6,468 nt of DNA, taken from assembly GCA_023127875.1 (NCBI GenBank), contig JAGMFA010000116.1, positions 1-6,468 on the forward strand, given 5' to 3'. Of the stretch, positions 4,870 to 6,468 are shown one piece after another. This DNA comes from Candidatus Zixiibacteriota bacterium. Lineage in GTDB: Bacteria; Zixibacteria; MSB-5A5; SM1-73. The notes below the pieces were generated by a model. That model searched no databases. It was given only the letters and a program-made list of their open reading frames with translations, and was not told where the DNA came from. A program made the position numbers and the translations under genes. Numbering within the stretch: position 1 is the first letter of the stretch; every line of letters begins with the position of its first letter.

Positions 4870-6462
4870 ATGAAGAAAACAATTGGTGCAATAACAGTAG
4901 TAATGGGTATCCTGCTTCTTATCCTTTTGGATTGCTCAAAATCGAAAGATCTTCCAAAGGTAGCAATGTACCGTGCGAACCTGCAACGCACTGGTGTTTA
5001 CAACGCAAGGGGAATGCATGAACTTGGCGGGTTAAAGTGGAAGTCAAAAACAGAAGACGAAGTGGTTTCTGATCCGATCATATTCGATGAAGTTGTTTAT
5101 TTCGTTGGCTCGGACGGTTATCTCCATGCGGTGGACAGCAACACCGGGCAGGAAAAATGGAGATTCAAAACAGAAGGATCACAGGTTTCTGACCCCGCCA
5201 TAGCCGATGGTGTTGTGTATTTCGGGAGCGGCTATCTTTATGCCGTCGATATAAACACCAGACAGGAAAAGTGGAAGTTCAAAACAGAAGACATAGTGTG
5301 CTCTTCTCCTGCCATATCTGATGGAGTGGCGTATTTCAGTAGTTACAGTCATCTTTATGCAGTGGACATAAATACCGGACACGAAAAGTGGAAGTTCAAA
5401 ACAGAAGACCACTTGGGTGGCTCTTCTCCTGCCATACTGGACGGGGTTGTCTATTTCGGGTCCTGGGGCGGTTATTTCTATGCACTAGACAAAAAAATAG
5501 GTCTCGAAAAGTGGAAATTCGAAGCAGAAGCCCCAGTGGTTTCTTCCCCTGCGATATTCGATAGAACTGTCTGTTTTGGGACCTCGGACGGTTATCTCCA
5601 TGCGGTGGACAGCAACACCGGGCAGGAAAAATGGAGATTCAAAGCAAAAGGATCCGTACAAGAGGTTTCTGACCCTGCTATTGCCGATGCTGTTATGTAT
5701 TTTGGGAGCGATGACGGTTATCTTCATGCTATCGACATGAACACGGGGCAGGAAAACTGGAAATTCAAAACACAAACCTGGAGTGTCTCTACGCCTTCCA
5801 TAGCTGATGGAGTTGTCTATTTCGGGACTTGGGACGGTCATATCTATGCGGTGGACATAAAGACAGGTCAGGAAAAGTGGAAATTCAGAATAGAAGGCCG
5901 AGTGATCTCCTCACCTTCCATAGCCGACGGCTTTGTCTATTTCAAGAGCAAGGACGGTATTCTTTACGCTTTGGAAGGTCGCACGACGGTTGGATATGAT
6001 ATTGATCGAAGTAAGGAGGAAGAAAATGCGATCGTGAATACTTCAGAAGAACTCGAAGACACTAAAAGCATGTCCTATCCTTATCAAGGTAGTCTATTTC
6101 TAAACAACTTATATGGGGAAAGAACGGTTGATATCTATGTCACAGTTTTTGAGAAAGACTATAAGATTAGTCAGATAATCTTGAAAGTATACAATTACCA
6201 AGGCATCATTAATTTTCTGGCTTATGCCCCCCAAATTGATTTCCCTAGATACCCGGATAGACCCTATCCTCAGAGTGGGTTGATTACCTGTCTGCCATTA
6301 GAATTAGGAAGTGATCTTCCGACGGCTCTGAAGAAACCACTTCTATACCCGAATACATGGCAAGAATACGTATTCCATTATGGCCCCGATAGGTGCACTG
6401 AACGACCCCAAGAGTTTCCCTCGATTTCCGACATACTGTCCGGCTCAAGTTTGACAGTTTGA
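4870..6462 (+). CDS. PQQ-like eight-bladed beta-propeller, putative lipoprotein, with unrecognised C-terminal domain
   Basis: This is a 530-residue exported protein. Residues 1-21 are a signal peptide (MKK, then a strongly hydrophobic core), and Cys22 in LILLDC is a plausible lipidation site, although Asp at -1 is unusual for a lipobox. Residues 53-373 are repeats of about 39-41 residues with the pattern SPAIADGVVYFGS.DGYLYAVD..TGQEKWKFKTE. The AVD...TGQEKW segment occurs seven times (near 86, 124, 163, 204, 244, 286 and 326). An eighth incomplete copy (GILYALEG, 363-370) probably closes the ring with the N-terminal strand GGLKWKSKT, giving eight blades. Residues 374-530 form a separate domain rich in Tyr and Pro, which I do not recognise. 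PQQ-type repeats occur in cofactor-binding dehydrogenases and in BamB, a scaffold lipoprotein. No dehydrogenase catalytic residues or extra domains are visible, and the C-terminal domain and context do not point to BamB. It may be a surface or periplasmic binding scaffold. The function is unknown. Confidence 0.85.
   Translation: MKKTIGAITVVMGILLLILLDCSKSKDLPKVAMYRANLQRTGVYNARGMHELGGLKWKSKTEDEVVSDPIIFDEVVYFVGSDGYLHAVDSNTGQEKWRFKTEGSQVSDPAIADGVVYFGSGYLYAVDINTRQEKWKFKTEDIVCSSPAISDGVAYFSSYSHLYAVDINTGHEKWKFKTEDHLGGSSPAILDGVVYFGSWGGYFYALDKKIGLEKWKFEAEAPVVSSPAIFDRTVCFGTSDGYLHAVDSNTGQEKWRFKAKGSVQEVSDPAIADAVMYFGSDDGYLHAIDMNTGQENWKFKTQTWSVSTPSIADGVVYFGTWDGHIYAVDIKTGQEKWKFRIEGRVISSPSIADGFVYFKSKDGILYALEGRTTVGYDIDRSKEEENAIVNTSEELEDTKSMSYPYQGSLFLNNLYGERTVDIYVTVFEKDYKISQIILKVYNYQGIINFLAYAPQIDFPRYPDRPYPQSGLITCLPLELGSDLPTALKKPLLYPNTWQEYVFHYGPDRCTERPQEFPSISDILSGSSLTV
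5109..5169 (+). repeat. 61-bp exact repeat, copy 1 (blade 1)
   Basis: These 61 bp are identical to 5583-5643, exactly 474 bp (four blades) downstream. They encode SDGYLHAVDSNTGQEKWRFK. Other blades encode similar residues with many synonymous differences, so this pair is a recent copy or conversion event. Confidence 0.9.
5583..5643 (+). repeat. 61-bp exact repeat, copy 2 (blade 5)
   Basis: Second copy of the sequence at 5109-5169. Identity drops just after the repeat (the next codons differ: ACAGAA against GCAAAA). The event was therefore limited to the outer part of one blade. Confidence 0.9.
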
Positions 6463-6468
6463 AAAAGG

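Noticed and set aside
5179..5841. Minus-strand open frames opposite the propeller repeats.
   Set aside because: They are mirror readings of the repetitive coding sequence, with no ribosome-binding site and no recognisable domain.
4870..6462. Assignment as a PQQ-dependent dehydrogenase or as BamB.
   Set aside because: There are no cofactor or catalytic motifs of quinoprotein dehydrogenases. The eight blades and lipoprotein signal resemble BamB, but the extra C-terminal domain, the near-identical blades and the context do not support that name.

Overview
The window looks like accessory or metagenome-derived DNA from a Gram-negative bacterium. The evidence is a TonB-dependent outer-membrane receptor, a putative lipoprotein, and a surface protein with a CTERM-type sorting tail. 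I cannot fix the phylum. The carboxypeptidase-regulatory-like domain on the receptor, the CTERM tail and the degenerate heptamer arrays would suit an FCB-type or other candidate-phylum lineage, but that is inference. The DNA is moderately A+T-rich, and strong Shine-Dalgarno sites precede all four genes.

Minus strand, right to left (about 4211 to 121): a vitamin B12 uptake operon. A textbook sigma-70 promoter (TTGACA, 17-nt spacer, TATAAT; 4183-4211) drives a leader that contains a complete cobalamin riboswitch (3903-4149). The leader then carries an intrinsic terminator (3827-3850) and a 10-bp inverted repeat that can hide the ribosome-binding site. Next comes btuB (1374-3764), a TonB-dependent receptor. 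After 74 bp there is a secreted seven-bladed YVTN-type beta-propeller (121-1299) with an IPTL-CTERM-like tail. Its position behind a riboswitch-controlled btuB suggests the role of BtuG, the surface B12-capture propeller of Bacteroides, but here with a different anchoring signal.

The leader and the start of btuB carry two arrays of degenerate 7-nt repeats of related consensus (about GTYCRYN on the + strand). One lies in the variable arm of the riboswitch. The other is translated within the N-terminal region of BtuB, ahead of its signal peptide. Each ends in an inverted unit that can fold back on the array.

Plus strand: a small DUF3883-type protein with a PD-(D/E)xK-like motif (4311-4703) is transcribed divergently from btuB. 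It is followed by an eight-bladed PQQ-type propeller lipoprotein with an unrecognised C-terminal domain (4870-6462). No functional link between these two genes and B12 uptake is visible.

Gene-poor stretches: 3765-4310 is filled by the btuB leader and promoter. 4704-4869 holds only the ribosome-binding site of the lipoprotein gene. 1-120 holds only a GC-rich palindrome. 1300-1373 is the short btuB/propeller spacer.
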